Origin: Mariluticola halotolerans | GTDB lineage: Bacteria; Pseudomonadota; Alphaproteobacteria; Rhizobiales; Devosiaceae | Reading direction: 5' to 3' | Assembly (NCBI RefSeq): GCF_021611515.1 | Contig: NZ_CP090960.1 | Span: 2,834,001 to 2,898,000 of the forward strand | DNA: 64,000 nt | Shown: piece after piece, positions 44,269 through 53,542 of the stretch | Numbering within the stretch: position 1 is the stretch's first letter | Layout: each line of letters begins with the position of its first letter | Translations under genes and position numbers: made by a program | Notes under the pieces: model-generated | Database searches by the model: none | The model's input: only the letters and a program-made list of their open reading frames with translations | What the model was told of the DNA's origin: nothing

Positions 44269-45255
44269 ATGGCTGATGTTCTCACCGTTGACGATCTCAA
44301 TGTCACCTTTGCGCTGCATGAGGCGGAAGTGCATGCCGTGCGTGACCTCAGTTTCACCCTGCGGGAGGGGGAAACCTTGGCTGTCGTGGGCGAAAGTGGA
44401 TCGGGCAAGAGCCAGGCCTTTCTCTCGATCATGGGGCTGTTGGCGCGCAATGGGCGCGCCAGCGGGCAGGCGATGTTCAACGGGGTCAACCTGCTCGCGT
44501 TGAAACCGGAAAAGCTCGATCTTTATCGCGGCAAGGATGTTGCGATGATCTTTCAGGACCCCATGACCTCGCTCAACCCCAGCCTCAAGATCAAAAAGCA
44601 GCTGGCCGAGGTGCTGATCCGTCACAAGGGCGCTGACAATGCCAGTGCCGTGCGGGCGGCAACGGCAATGCTAGAGCGGGTGGGTATTCCCGAACCGTCC
44701 AAGCGCGCCAATGCCTATCCGCATGAACTCTCGGGCGGCATGCGCCAGCGGGTGATGATCGCGATGGCGCTCCTGTGCGAACCCAAGGTTCTGATCGCCG
44801 ACGAACCCACCACGGCGCTTGATGTGACAGTGCAGGCGCAGATGCTTGAGCTGTTCAAATCGCTGACCGATGATTTTGGCACGGCGCTGGTGATGATTAC
44901 CCATGACCTGGGCGTGGTTGCGGGTCTGGCTGATCGGATGATGGTGATGTATGGCGGACGTGCGGTGGAGAAGGGGCCGGTTGATGACCTGTTCTATGAC
45001 CCGCGTCATCCCTATACCTTTGGCCTGTTGCATTCGACACCGCATGTTGGTGCACGGGCGCAGCGGCTGATGCCGATCGAGGGATTGCCGCCCAGCCTTG
45101 AGCAACTGCCGGCCGGTTGCGCTTTCAATCCGCGCTGCAAATTTCGCATGGAGCAATGTCTTGTGGAACGGCCACCGCTGGTGGGTGCACGAGGAGGGCG
45201 TTCCCGCGCCTGTTTTTACGAGGGCAAGCTGGCCTATGAGGAGGTGGACGCATGA
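44269..45255 (+). CDS. oppD: Oligopeptide ABC transporter ATPase OppD
   Basis: A 328-aa ATPase with Walker [10 protein letters not shown]-loop [11 protein letters not shown], signature [10 protein letters not shown], Walker [14 protein letters not shown] and H-loop MITHDLG. The C-terminal peptide-transporter domain with the Cys cluster ([15 protein letters not shown]...SRACF) is present, unlike in the DppD of this window. It starts 1 bp after oppC ends and overlaps oppF by 4 bp. Confidence 0.95.
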   Translation: MADVLTVDDLNVTFALHEAEVHAVRDLSFTLREGETLAVVGESGSGKSQAFLSIMGLLARNGRASGQAMFNGVNLLALKPEKLDLYRGKDVAMIFQDPMTSLNPSLKIKKQLAEVLIRHKGADNASAVRAATAMLERVGIPEPSKRANAYPHELSGGMRQRVMIAMALLCEPKVLIADEPTTALDVTVQAQMLELFKSLTDDFGTALVMITHDLGVVAGLADRMMVMYGGRAVEKGPVDDLFYDPRHPYTFGLLHSTPHVGARAQRLMPIEGLPPSLEQLPAGCAFNPRCKFRMEQCLVERPPLVGARGGRSRACFYEGKLAYEEVDA

Positions 45256-46259
45256 GCGCGCAAACACTGCTCAGCATTGAGGGGCTGAAGAAAACCTTTG
45301 CCGTTTCCAGCGGCCTTTTTGGCCGTTCGCTGACCCTGACCGCGCTTGAGGATATTACCTTTTCGGTCAGCCGGGGCGAAACCCTCGGGATTGTGGGTGA
45401 AAGCGGGTGCGGCAAGTCTACGCTGGGCCGATGCATCCTGCAGCTATTGACGCCGGATACCGGCAAGGTGGTCTGGCTGGGCAATGATCTTACCCAGGCG
45501 CCTGCAGAAGAAATGCGCCGGCACAGGCGTGACCTGCAGATTATTTTCCAGGATCCGCTGGCCTCGCTCAACCCACGCATGACCGTGGGCGATATCATCG
45601 CTGATCCCTTGCGGACATTGATGCCTGAGCTTCCGGTGCGTGAGCGGCGGGCGCGCGTGTTGCGGATGATGGAGGCGGTGGGGCTATTGCCCGAAATGAT
45701 CAATCGTTATCCGCACGAATTCTCCGGCGGGCAGGCCCAGCGCATCGGCATTGCCCGGGCATTGATCACCGAGCCGAAGCTGATCGTGTGCGATGAGCCG
45801 GTGTCGGCGCTTGACGTCTCCATCCAGGCGCAGATTCTCAACCTGCTCAGTGAATTGAAGGATGAATTCGGGCTGACGCTGGTGTTCATCAGCCATGACC
45901 TGTCGGTCGTGCGCCATGTCAGCGACCGTATCATGGTGCTTTATCTGGGACGTATCGTTGAACTGGCGGCGGGTGATGTGCTGTATCAGGCCCCGCGGCA
46001 CCCCTATACCCAGACCCTTTTGAGCGCTGTGCCGATTCCCGATCCGGTGAAAGCGCGCGCGCGCGACATTGAAGCGCTCACCGGTGAAATTCCCTCACCG
46101 ATCAACCCGCCATCGGGCTGCACGTTCCGGACCCGGTGCCGTCATGCGCGGGATATCTGTGCCGAGCTCAGACCGCCGCTGACCAATGCTTCAGGTGATC
46201 ATCAGATCGCGTGTCATCGCTGGGAAGAGATTGCCGGACTTGTCGATACGTCCGGCTGA
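45252..46259 (+). CDS. oppF: Oligopeptide ABC transporter ATPase OppF
   Basis: A 335-aa ATPase, Walker A GESGCGKS, Q-loop IFQDPLASLNPR, signature FSGGQAQRIG, Walker B LIVCDEPVSALDVS and H-loop FISHDLSVV. The C-terminal Cys cluster is present (GCTFRTRCRHARDIC and a final IACHRW). It overlaps oppD by ATGA and closes the opp operon; its stop is 8 bp from the convergent response-regulator gene with no visible terminator between. Confidence 0.95.
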   Translation: MSAQTLLSIEGLKKTFAVSSGLFGRSLTLTALEDITFSVSRGETLGIVGESGCGKSTLGRCILQLLTPDTGKVVWLGNDLTQAPAEEMRRHRRDLQIIFQDPLASLNPRMTVGDIIADPLRTLMPELPVRERRARVLRMMEAVGLLPEMINRYPHEFSGGQAQRIGIARALITEPKLIVCDEPVSALDVSIQAQILNLLSELKDEFGLTLVFISHDLSVVRHVSDRIMVLYLGRIVELAAGDVLYQAPRHPYTQTLLSAVPIPDPVKARARDIEALTGEIPSPINPPSGCTFRTRCRHARDICAELRPPLTNASGDHQIACHRWEEIAGLVDTSG

Positions 46260-46267
46260 TACCTTGC

Positions 46268-46792
46268 TCAGATGGCTTCGTTCTCAGCGGGCTGGCTGGC
46301 TTGTGGTGCGCGCTTGCGTTTTTCCTGCTCGGGCGGTGCATCCTGCACGCGCCGGCGACGATCGGGCCCCGCATAACCCTCCTCGGCAATAAAATCCCGG
46401 GGGTTTTGCAATATGGCTTGCAGCCGCTGTTGCACGATCTGTCCCGTCACCGGTTTGCGAATGAATTCGGTTACTCCTGCGTCCCGGGCCTTTTCGATAT
46501 AGTCTACCGAGGCCTTGCCGGCGATGAGAATGACCGGGGTGCGCTGGTTGGGGGTATAATCGGTTGCACGCAACTTGCGGGTCACGCCGACGCCACCATG
46601 AGGGGCGAGGTCGTCGGTAATCAGCACAGCATCAAATTCGCGCCGCTTCAGTTCCATGAGCGCATCAATACTGCTGCGTGCAGAGGTGATTTCACGAATG
46701 CCGATACCATGCAGGATCGAATGCATGACGCTGAGCATGTGGGGATCATTGTCGGTGACGAGTATGCGTAACTTCGCTAGTGAATTGGTCAT
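46268..46792 (-). CDS. Stand-alone REC-domain protein with basic C-terminal tail
   Basis: A 174-aa protein whose first 125 residues form a REC domain: acidic residues in VTDNDP, acceptor D60 in LITDDLAP and Lys in FIRKPV. The conserved Thr/Ser of the switch is replaced by Ala (ILIAGKA). The remaining 50 residues include GPDRRRR and a charged, probably disordered end. No DNA-binding output domain is visible. The start at 46792 begins the domain naturally; a longer upstream frame is rejected. Proteins of this layout are common in alphaproteobacteria, but I know no assigned function. Confidence 0.82.
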   Translation of the reverse strand: MTNSLAKLRILVTDNDPHMLSVMHSILHGIGIREITSARSSIDALMELKRREFDAVLITDDLAPHGGVGVTRKLRATDYTPNQRTPVILIAGKASVDYIEKARDAGVTEFIRKPVTGQIVQQRLQAILQNPRDFIAEEGYAGPDRRRRVQDAPPEQEKRKRAPQASQPAENEAI

Positions 46793-46975
46793 ATTGAGTT
46801 GTCCTTCAACACAGCGCGTCCTGCTTAACAAACACAACATAGTCGAATAAGTTAAAATCCGGCTTAAGGCCCTGATCACAATGTCAACCACATGCGAAAT
46901 GGTGCTTTGTGCAATCCCGAAACGGCACATTGACAGCGTGCGGCGTTGGTCCTATGTTCCGCCCCAATTGGAACA

Positions 46976-46995
46976 GGCGCGCGGCGCCTTTTTTG
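46976..46995 (+). terminator. Small hairpin with T-run upstream of rpmJ
   Basis: GGCGC-GCG-GCGCC followed by TTTTTTGTTT, 20-40 bp before the rpmJ start. It could be a terminator of an antisense or leader RNA, or an attenuator for rpmJ; no gene ends just upstream on this strand. Confidence 0.4.
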
Positions 46996-47015
46996 TTTGA
47001 CTTGAGGAAATAGAG

Positions 47016-47141
47016 ATGAAGATCCGGAATTCGCTCAAGGCACTGATGGCTCGTCACCGCGACAACAAGCTGGTGCGCCGCCGGGGCCGTACATATATCA
47101 TCAACAAGGTGAACAAGCGCTTCAAAGCCCGTCAGGGTTAA
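47016..47141 (+). CDS. rpmJ: 50S ribosomal protein L36
   Basis: A 41-aa, very basic protein: [18 protein letters not shown] followed by [13 protein letters not shown] and [10 protein letters not shown]. Length and sequence match the longer, zinc-ligand-free L36 of alphaproteobacteria. L36 is a small component of the large ribosomal subunit. TTGAGG precedes the ATG, and a strong terminator follows 28 bp after the stop, so it is a monocistronic gene, as usual in this class. Confidence 0.95.
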   Translation: MKIRNSLKALMARHRDNKLVRRRGRTYIINKVNKRFKARQG

Positions 47142-47169
47142 GCGTCACCGCCAGTTGATGGCAGATTTC

Positions 47170-47203
47170 AAAAAGCCCCGCTTCGCAAGAAGCGGGGCTT
47201 TTT
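47170..47203 (+). terminator. Rho-independent terminator of rpmJ
   Basis: Perfect 15-bp stem AAAAAGCCCCGCTTC / GAAGCGGGGCTTTTT with a GCAA tetraloop and flanking A and T runs. Confidence 0.95.
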
Positions 47204-47220
47204 GCGTGTCGTGTGTCGCG

Positions 47221-47465
47221 CTGGATTGCCGCGCGGCGGTGCCGCTCGCAATGATGGCTGAGAGTTTTAGAACCTGTCACACCCACCACGTCATTCCCGC
47301 GCAGGCGGGAATCCAGTGCGCCGTGTCGACGGCGCGAAAGACGTTTTATGCGGGCGGGGCTGCCCGCGCTGGATTCCCGTTTTCACGGGAATGACGATGC
47401 GGGTGGGGATCATTTGTGCAGTAAGAACGCGTCATTGCGAGCGGCGAAGGCGCGCGGCAATCCAG
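47221..47465. repeat. Nested inverted-repeat (REP-like) cluster
   Basis: Outer arms of 34 nt, 47221-47254 and 47432-47465, are inverted copies beginning CTGGATTGCCGCGCG and ending CCGCTCGCAATGA, differing only in a 6-nt centre. Each arm is itself loosely palindromic. Between them sits a second, unrelated repeat pair (47289-47396). The motif CATTGCGAGC...CAATCCAG is a dispersed repeat type I know from many alphaproteobacterial chromosomes. Confidence 0.85.
47289..47396. repeat. Inner palindromic repeat (CGTCATTCCCG...CGGGAATGACG)
   Basis: Two inverted units: left CGTCATTCCCG-cgcagg-CGGGAATCCAG (47289-47316) and right CTGGATTCCCG-ttttca-CGGGAATGACG (47369-47396). Each unit forms its own hairpin and the two together form a 108-bp palindrome. 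GTCATTCCCGC...GGGAATCCAG is a widespread proteobacterial dispersed repeat. Confidence 0.85.
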
Positions 47466-47491
47466 AGCGGCGGGCACGGAGAGTGCCCTCT

Positions 47492-48886
47492 TCAGCCGCC
47501 AAAACCTGCCAGCACCCGTACCCAGGAGCGGATGCCCTTGTGGTAGCTGGTGAGGTTGTATTTCTCATTGGGGCTATGAATATTGTCGGTCGGCAGGGCA
47601 AAGCCGATCAAAAGCGTGTCCATGCCCAGCCGATGTTTGAATTCGCCCACCACGGGGATGGAGCCGCCCGAACCGGTCAGAATGGTTTCGCGACCCCATT
47701 CATTGCTGAGGGCCGTGCGGGCCGCGGCGAGGAACGGGCCATCAACCGGCACAGTGATGGCCGGGCTGCCGCCATGCTCGTGGAATGTCACCGAGCAATC
47801 CTTGGGCACGCGGGCGCGGACATGGGCGCGAAAGGCGGCGCGGATTTTTGCCGGGTCCTGATTGGAGACGAGGCGGAAGGAAATCTTGGCTTTCGCCTTG
47901 GCGGGAATGACCGTCTTGAAGCCCTCGCCGGTATAGCCGCCGATCATGCCATTGATTTCGCAGGTGGGGCGCGAGGTGATCTGTTCCATCACCGAACGGC
48001 CCTGTTCGCCAGCCGGGATTTTCAGCCCGGCTTCGCCGAGATAGGCAGCGCCATCAAAATCGAGGCCGCGCCACATCTCGGCGACTTCCTCGGGCAGTTC
48101 TTCAACATCATCGTAAAAGCCTTCAACCGCGACGCTGCCATCGGCATTGCGCAGGCTGGCAACGATCTCGCTGAGCACCTGCAGCGGGTTGCGGGCGGCA
48201 TTGCCATACATGCCCGAATGCAGGTCACGATTGGCGCAGGTGATTTCAATTTCTTCGCCGACAAGCCCGCGCAGCATGGTGGTAATGCCCGGGGTGCGCT
48301 CGTCATACATGTCGGTATCGCAGACAAGGGCGATATCGGCTTTCAGCTCATCCTTGGCGCTTTCAAGGAAAGGGGCAAGATTGGTGCTGCCGGATTCTTC
48401 CTCGCCTTCAAGCAATATGGTGACCTTGGCGGGCAGGGTGCCATTGGCGGCCTTGAGCGCACGGCAGGCCTCGATAAAGGTCAGCAATTGTCCTTTGTCG
48501 TCGGAGGCACCACGGGCAACGATGATTTTTTCGCCATCGGGACCAGTCTTGATTTCGGCCTCGAAGGGATCGGAATGCCAAAGGTTGAGCGGATCGACCG
48601 GCTGCACGTCATAGTGGCCGTAAAACAAGACATGCGGACCGTTTGCACTCTGGTCATGAGCGACGACCATCGGATGGCCGGGGGTTGGGCGCGCGCTGGC
48701 GTCAAACCCCAGTTCTGTCAGTTCGTGAACCAGCCAATCAGCCGCTTTCGCACAATCGGCCTTGTTGGCCGGATCGGTGGAAATCGAGGGGATGCGCAAC
48801 AGGTCTTTCAGCCGGGTCAGGCTGGTTTCAAGCCCGTCATCAACGGCCGCCAGGGCGGCTGTGAGGTCGGTATCTGAAAGCGCCAT
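47492..48886 (-). CDS. M20-family dipeptidase (peptidase M20/CNDP-like)
   Basis: A 464-aa cytoplasmic metallopeptidase. Zinc-site motifs are visible: H91 in YGHYDVQPVDP, D129/D130 in GASDDKGQ, E162/E163 in EGEEESGS, CDTDMYD and a C-terminal IHSPNEKYNL. Architecture matches the carnosinase/DapE-type dipeptidases with an inserted dimerisation domain. It hydrolyses dipeptides, so it may process what the Dpp/Opp importers in this window bring in, though it is transcribed separately. GAGAGGA lies upstream of the ATG. It follows pyk on the same strand by 56 bp. Confidence 0.93.
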   Translation of the reverse strand: MALSDTDLTAALAAVDDGLETSLTRLKDLLRIPSISTDPANKADCAKAADWLVHELTELGFDASARPTPGHPMVVAHDQSANGPHVLFYGHYDVQPVDPLNLWHSDPFEAEIKTGPDGEKIIVARGASDDKGQLLTFIEACRALKAANGTLPAKVTILLEGEEESGSTNLAPFLESAKDELKADIALVCDTDMYDERTPGITTMLRGLVGEEIEITCANRDLHSGMYGNAARNPLQVLSEIVASLRNADGSVAVEGFYDDVEELPEEVAEMWRGLDFDGAAYLGEAGLKIPAGEQGRSVMEQITSRPTCEINGMIGGYTGEGFKTVIPAKAKAKISFRLVSNQDPAKIRAAFRAHVRARVPKDCSVTFHEHGGSPAITVPVDGPFLAAARTALSNEWGRETILTGSGGSIPVVGEFKHRLGMDTLLIGFALPTDNIHSPNEKYNLTSYHKGIRSWVRVLAGFGG

Positions 48887-48942
48887 AATGCTTATCCTCT
48901 CGTTTGCTGTTCTCCTTTAGGGGGGGGCAGTCAGCAGCGTTT

Positions 48943-50379
48943 TTACGAGCTGCCGGTGCCGTCCTGCCCGACAAAGGCGATGCGTAGCATATTGGTGGCG
49001 CCGGGGGTGCCCAGCGGCACGCCGGCGGTGATTGCAACGCGATCACCCGGCTTGGCAAAGCCTTCCTTGAAGGCAATGTTGCAGGCCTGATCGACCATGG
49101 CTTCAAGATTGGAGGCTTCCGCTGTTTGCACGCAGTGCAGGCCCCAGACCAGCGCCAGCCGGCGGACGGTCTTGAGGTTGGGTGAGACGGCGATGATCGG
49201 TTTGGAAGGCCGCTCGCGGGCAGCGCGAATGCCCGTCGATCCTGAAGAGGTATAGGTGACGATCGCCGACAAATCGAGGGTTTCAGCGGTCTGGCGGGTG
49301 GCCGCGGAAATAGCGTCTGCAGCGGTTGCTTCCGGCTCGGTTGCCTGGGAGCGAATGATGGCGGGATAATTGCTGTCATTCTCTACCGAGACGGCAACCT
49401 TGTTCATCATTTCCACGGCTTCAACCGGGTAATCGCCCGAGGCACTTTCCGCTGAGAGCATGATGGCGTCGGCGCCTTCGAAAACGGCGATCGAGACGTC
49501 GGAAACCTCGGCACGGGTCGGCATGGGCGAGGTAATCATCGATTCCAGCATCTGGGTGGCGACGACCACCGGCTTGCCATAACGGCGAGCGATACGGATC
49601 ATACGCTTTTGCAGCCCCGGCACGGTCTCGATGGGCATTTCCACGCCAAGGTCACCACGGGCAATCATGAAGGCGTCGCAGAGTTTGATGATTTCCTCAA
49701 GCCGGTCGATGGCCTGGGGCTTTTCAATCTTGGCGAGCACGCCGGCGCGGCCCTGAACGAGCTTGCGCACTTCAACAATGTCCTCGGGGCGCTGCACAAA
49801 GCTGAGCGCAATCCAGTCAGCCTCGTTCTTCAAGGCTTCGTCGAGGTCCAGGCGATCCTTTTCCGTCAGCGCGCCAACCGGCAGCAGCGTGTCGGGCAGG
49901 GATACGCCCTTTTTGTTGGAAAGCTTGCCGCCATAGACAACTTCAGTTTCAATCGTGTCGTCGTCGACCCGTGTGGCCTTGAGCTGGATCTTGCCATCGT
50001 CGAGCAAGAGGCGGTGCCCGGCTTCCACAGACTGGAAAATTTCGGGATGTGGCAGGTGCACGCGGCTCTGGTCGCCTTCAGCCTCGGAGGTGTCGAGAAT
50101 GAATTTTGCGCCCTGTTCCAGCATGACCGCGCCATCCTTGAACATGCCGACGCGCAGTTTGGGGCCTTGCAGATCGACGAGGATACCGATCGGGTGACCG
50201 GTTTTTTCCTCCACCTTGCGGATGCGGGAAACGGTCCGGGCCAGCACTTCATGGCTGGCATGGCTCATGTTGATGCGGAACACGTCGGCACCGGCACGGG
50301 CCAGTTTTTCGATGGTCGCTTCGTCATCGGAAGCGGGGCCAAGCGTTGCGAGAATCTTTACACGTCTCATGCGTTTCAT
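48943..50379 (-). CDS. pyk: Pyruvate kinase
   Basis: A 478-aa glycolytic enzyme converting PEP and ADP to pyruvate and ATP. Signatures: VKILATLGPAS, FRINMSHAS, ILVDLQGPKLRVG, the active-site IEKPQAIDRLEEI, MIARGDLGVEMP and the C-terminal regulatory domain with TSSGSTGIRAA. The ATG at 50379 overlaps the upstream DUF1036 stop (ATGA); an ATG 9 bp further in is an alternative start. Co-transcription with DUF1036 is a known alphaproteobacterial arrangement. Confidence 0.96.
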   Translation of the reverse strand: MKRMRRVKILATLGPASDDEATIEKLARAGADVFRINMSHASHEVLARTVSRIRKVEEKTGHPIGILVDLQGPKLRVGMFKDGAVMLEQGAKFILDTSEAEGDQSRVHLPHPEIFQSVEAGHRLLLDDGKIQLKATRVDDDTIETEVVYGGKLSNKKGVSLPDTLLPVGALTEKDRLDLDEALKNEADWIALSFVQRPEDIVEVRKLVQGRAGVLAKIEKPQAIDRLEEIIKLCDAFMIARGDLGVEMPIETVPGLQKRMIRIARRYGKPVVVATQMLESMITSPMPTRAEVSDVSIAVFEGADAIMLSAESASGDYPVEAVEMMNKVAVSVENDSNYPAIIRSQATEPEATAADAISAATRQTAETLDLSAIVTYTSSGSTGIRAARERPSKPIIAVSPNLKTVRRLALVWGLHCVQTAEASNLEAMVDQACNIAFKEGFAKPGDRVAITAGVPLGTPGATNMLRIAFVGQDGTGSS

Positions 50380-50834
50380 TGTGTTTCCGGACCTGTCGAA
50401 TCTTGTTCTGTGAGCTGGAGAGTCCAGTCACTTCGGTTCTGGGTATCGACCTCGAAAAAGCCCGTGCGCTCATAGCCGCGTGCCAGGCAATCCTCGACGC
50501 CAAAAATTGTAAACGTCTCATCGCGGGTACAAAGATAAACGCCACCACCCCAGGCACCACCGCCGACATCATCTGCCGCGAACAGATAATAGAAGCGGGC
50601 ATTCAGGTCGCCCTGAAACACGATGGCACAATCATCCGGTCCGGCAAGCCACCAGCCTTCAGATTGCCAGCCGCGTTCCGCACGGTAGCCAAGAGCGATG
50701 TTTAGCGGATTTCGCGTCTGATTGCACACCCGCAAATCCGCTTGCGCCGGTTGTGCCATAAAGGCTGCCGGTAACAGCAGTGTGAATAGGATCAGTGTGG
50801 TGCGGAGGGCTGAATACAATCGGTATGGTCGCAT
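50376..50834 (-). CDS. DUF1036-family secreted protein
   Basis: A 152-aa protein with a signal peptide (TTLILFTLLLPAAFMAQPAQA) and a mature domain with four cysteines: RVCNQT, DDCAIVF, YLCTRDE and EDCLARGYER, plus the WQSEGWW and AWGGGVYLCT blocks I associate with DUF1036. Probably periplasmic or envelope-associated; function unknown. The start at 50834 gives a normal signal peptide; a TTG at 50876 would add 14 residues without a ribosome site. Its stop overlaps the pyk start codon. Confidence 0.82.
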   Translation of the reverse strand: MRPYRLYSALRTTLILFTLLLPAAFMAQPAQADLRVCNQTRNPLNIALGYRAERGWQSEGWWLAGPDDCAIVFQGDLNARFYYLFAADDVGGGAWGGGVYLCTRDETFTIFGVEDCLARGYERTGFFEVDTQNRSDWTLQLTEQDSTGPETQ

Positions 50835-51063
50835 TGGTTTGACTAGGCTCTGTTCATGCAAAAGGGGAGTGCTCAAGTCAATGTCTAAGGGGGTGATTGG
50901 GCGAAATTAGAACGAATTTCGGTAAAAGAGACAAGTGTTTGTCGACGCTTTGCCGTCATATGGACCTATAGTGCGCACAGCGTCGTGGATAGCGGTGCCA
51001 AACCGCTTGAACCTGGGGCCTGAGTAAGGTTGATACGGGACACGTTAACAAAGAGGCAGTGCC

Positions 51064-51333
51064 ATGGCAGACCACGGAGTAGCGCGCGATCAATTGCGTG
51101 CATTTGTAGAGCGTATCGAACGGCTGGAAGAAGAAAAGAAAGCCATCGCCGAAGATATCAAGGAAGTCTATGCCGAGGCCAAGGGCAACGGGTTCGACAC
51201 CAAGGTGTTGCGGCAGGTTGTGCGCATCCGCAAGCAGGACAAGTCCGAGCGCATGGAACAGGAAGCCATTCTTGATCTTTACATGCATGCCCTGGGCATG
51301 GTGCCGGATACGAGCGGCGACGACGAAGAATAG
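51064..51333 (+). CDS. gapR: GapR nucleoid-associated protein (DUF2312)
   Basis: An 89-aa coiled-coil protein: [34 protein letters not shown] and [15 protein letters not shown] are the DUF2312/GapR core. In Caulobacter GapR clamps overtwisted, AT-rich DNA ahead of replication and transcription and is essential or important for growth. AAGAGG precedes the ATG. The gene is divergent from DUF1036-pyk and ends in a strong terminator (51391-51427) shared with the convergent dxs. Confidence 0.95.
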   Translation: MADHGVARDQLRAFVERIERLEEEKKAIAEDIKEVYAEAKGNGFDTKVLRQVVRIRKQDKSERMEQEAILDLYMHALGMVPDTSGDDEE

Positions 51334-51390
51334 GTTTGCTTGTGCCGGGCCGTGTGGTCCGGCATCAGGGCCATCTTGTGCCATTTTGAG

Positions 51391-51427
51391 GGATCACCCG
51401 TTTGCTTGGCGGGTGATCCTTTTTTTG
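51391..51427. terminator. Terminator after gapR (convergent with dxs)
   Basis: Perfect 10-bp stem GGATCACCCG / CGGGTGATCC with a 9-nt loop and a run of seven T. Confidence 0.93.
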
Positions 51428-51452
51428 CGCCGTGTTGAGAGATATCGAGAGA

Positions 51453-53399
51453 TCAGAGCGGGGCTTTGTCCCGGCCCATGGCTGCCATCACCCGCCCGGC
51501 ATCGGCTTCCGTGCCGATGGCCTGCATGGTCGCCGCGATAATGCCGGCGCGATCGAGTCCGGCGGCGGCATACATATTGGCCTGGCTGGAATGCTCATCA
51601 AAACGGTCCGGGATCATCAAGGGGCGGAATTTCAGCTTGCCGTCGAGCAGGCCATTCTGGGCCAGCCATGTGGCCACGTGTGAGCCGAAGCCGCCAAGGC
51701 CACCTTCTTCAAGTGTCAGCAGCAATTCATGGTTGCGCGCCAGATTGGCAATCATGTCGGTGTCGAGCGGTTTCATGAAACGGGCATCGGCAACGGTTGT
51801 GGAAAGACCGAACCCGGCCAGCGCTTCTGCCGCCGCCATGCATTCGTCAAGGTGCGCGCCATAAGAGAGAATGGCGACCGTGCTGCCTTCGCGCACGATC
51901 CGGCCCTTGCCGATTTCAAGCACCTTGCCATGCTCGGGCATATCGACGCCGGTGCCCTCGCCACGGGGGTAACGGAAGGTAATCGGGCCTTCATCAAAGG
52001 CTGTGGCTGTTGCCACCATATGGCGCAATTCGGCCTCATCGGCAGCGGCCATGAGCACCATGCCTGGGATGGCACCGAGATAGGCATTGTCGTAATTGCC
52101 TGCATGGGTTGGGCCATCGGCACCAACGAAACCGGCGCGATCTATGGCGAAGCGTACGGGCAGGCGCTGAATGGCCACATCGTGGATGACCTGGTCATAG
52201 GCGCGTTGCAAAAAGGTGGAATAGATGGCGCAGAACGGCTTCATGCCCTCAACGGCAAGCCCGGCGGCAAAGGTGACCGCATGCTGTTCGGCAATACCCA
52301 CATCGAAAATGCGTTTGGGGTAGAGCTCGGCGAATTTATCCAGCCCGGTGCCCGAGGGCATGGCGGCTGTGATGGCGACAATCTTGTCGTCTCGCGCGGC
52401 TTCGTCAATCAGTGAGGAGGCAAAGACCGAGGTATAGCTTGGGGCATTGGAGGGCGCTTTTGTCTGGGCACCGGTGACCACGTTGAACTTTGAGACGCCA
52501 TGATATTTGTCGCTGGAGGCCTCGGCCGGGGCGTAGCCCTTACCCTTCTGGGTGATCGCATGCACCAGAATCGGGCCGCTCTCGGAATCGCGGACATTGC
52601 GCAGGACCGGCAAAAGATGATCGAGATTGTGCCCGTCGATGGGGCCGACATAAAAGAAGCCCAGTTCTTCGAACAAGGTGCCGCCCGTCCAGAAACCGCG
52701 GGCAAATTCTTCCGTCTTTCTGGCTTTCTCATGGATGAATGAGGGCAGGCGCTCGGTGATATTCTTGGCGGTTTCGCGCAAACCCCGATAGGTGGGGCCG
52801 GAGACCAGTTTGGCCAGATAGGCGCTCATCGCCCCGGTCGGCGGGGCAATCGACATGTCGTTATCATTGAGAATAACGATCAGGCGCGCATCCATCGCGC
52901 CGGCATTGTTCATCGCCTCGTAAGCCATGCCCGCTGACATGGCGCCATCGCCGATGACGGCGATAACATTGCGTTTTTCGCCCTTCATTTCCGAGCCGAC
53001 CGCCATGCCGAGACCGGCGGAAATGGAGGTGGAGGAGTGGCCTGCACCAAACGGGTCATAGGGGCTTTCCATCCGGCGGGTGAAGCCGGAAAGGCCGTCA
53101 GTCTGCCTCAATGTGCGAATGCGGTCGCGGCGCCCGGTCAGGATCTTGTGGGGATAGGCCTGATGGCCCACGTCCCAGATCAGCTTGTCATCGGGGGTAT
53201 TGAAGATGGCATGCAGCGCCACTGTCAGTTCAACCACGCCGAGGCCCGCGCCGAGATGGCCGCCGGTGACCGAAACAGCGTCAATCATTTCCGCCCGCAA
53301 TTCATCTGCGAGCTGTCGCAATTGCTCGCGGCTGAAATCACGAATTCCGGCGGGCTCGTTTACGCTGTCGAGCAGGGGTGTTTGCGGCTTCTCGCTCAA
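51453..53399 (-). CDS. dxs: 1-deoxy-D-xylulose-5-phosphate synthase
   Basis: A 648-aa thiamine-diphosphate enzyme that condenses pyruvate and glyceraldehyde-3-phosphate, the first step of the MEP isoprenoid pathway. Signatures: [36 protein letters not shown] (ThDP motif), [13 protein letters not shown] and [14 protein letters not shown]. Length is typical. A single-gene unit here; the gene upstream on the same strand (DUF882) is 143 bp away. Confidence 0.97.
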   Translation of the reverse strand: MSEKPQTPLLDSVNEPAGIRDFSREQLRQLADELRAEMIDAVSVTGGHLGAGLGVVELTVALHAIFNTPDDKLIWDVGHQAYPHKILTGRRDRIRTLRQTDGLSGFTRRMESPYDPFGAGHSSTSISAGLGMAVGSEMKGEKRNVIAVIGDGAMSAGMAYEAMNNAGAMDARLIVILNDNDMSIAPPTGAMSAYLAKLVSGPTYRGLRETAKNITERLPSFIHEKARKTEEFARGFWTGGTLFEELGFFYVGPIDGHNLDHLLPVLRNVRDSESGPILVHAITQKGKGYAPAEASSDKYHGVSKFNVVTGAQTKAPSNAPSYTSVFASSLIDEAARDDKIVAITAAMPSGTGLDKFAELYPKRIFDVGIAEQHAVTFAAGLAVEGMKPFCAIYSTFLQRAYDQVIHDVAIQRLPVRFAIDRAGFVGADGPTHAGNYDNAYLGAIPGMVLMAAADEAELRHMVATATAFDEGPITFRYPRGEGTGVDMPEHGKVLEIGKGRIVREGSTVAILSYGAHLDECMAAAEALAGFGLSTTVADARFMKPLDTDMIANLARNHELLLTLEEGGLGGFGSHVATWLAQNGLLDGKLKFRPLMIPDRFDEHSSQANMYAAAGLDRAGIIAATMQAIGTEADAGRVMAAMGRDKAPL

Positions 53400-53542
53400 A
53401 CTTCGAGTCCTCGCCTCAAGTCAGATCACAATAATGGATCTGGTTTAGCAGATGAATATGGCTTTGTAACGCACTTGCCGGTGATGTGACGATTCACATC
53501 AGGGGGCTTATGGGAAATTGTTCCAGCGGGGGCAAGTGTTTG

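Larger units (their letters stand above)
47142..47491. other. Intergenic region with terminator and nested inverted repeats
   Basis: 350 bp between rpmJ and the convergent M20 dipeptidase. It contains the rpmJ terminator (47170-47203) and a nest of palindromic repeats (47221-47465). The frames crossing it look non-coding. Confidence 0.7.

Noticed and set aside
47221-47465. CRISPR array
   Set aside because: The repeats are inverted, not direct and evenly spaced, and no cas genes are present.
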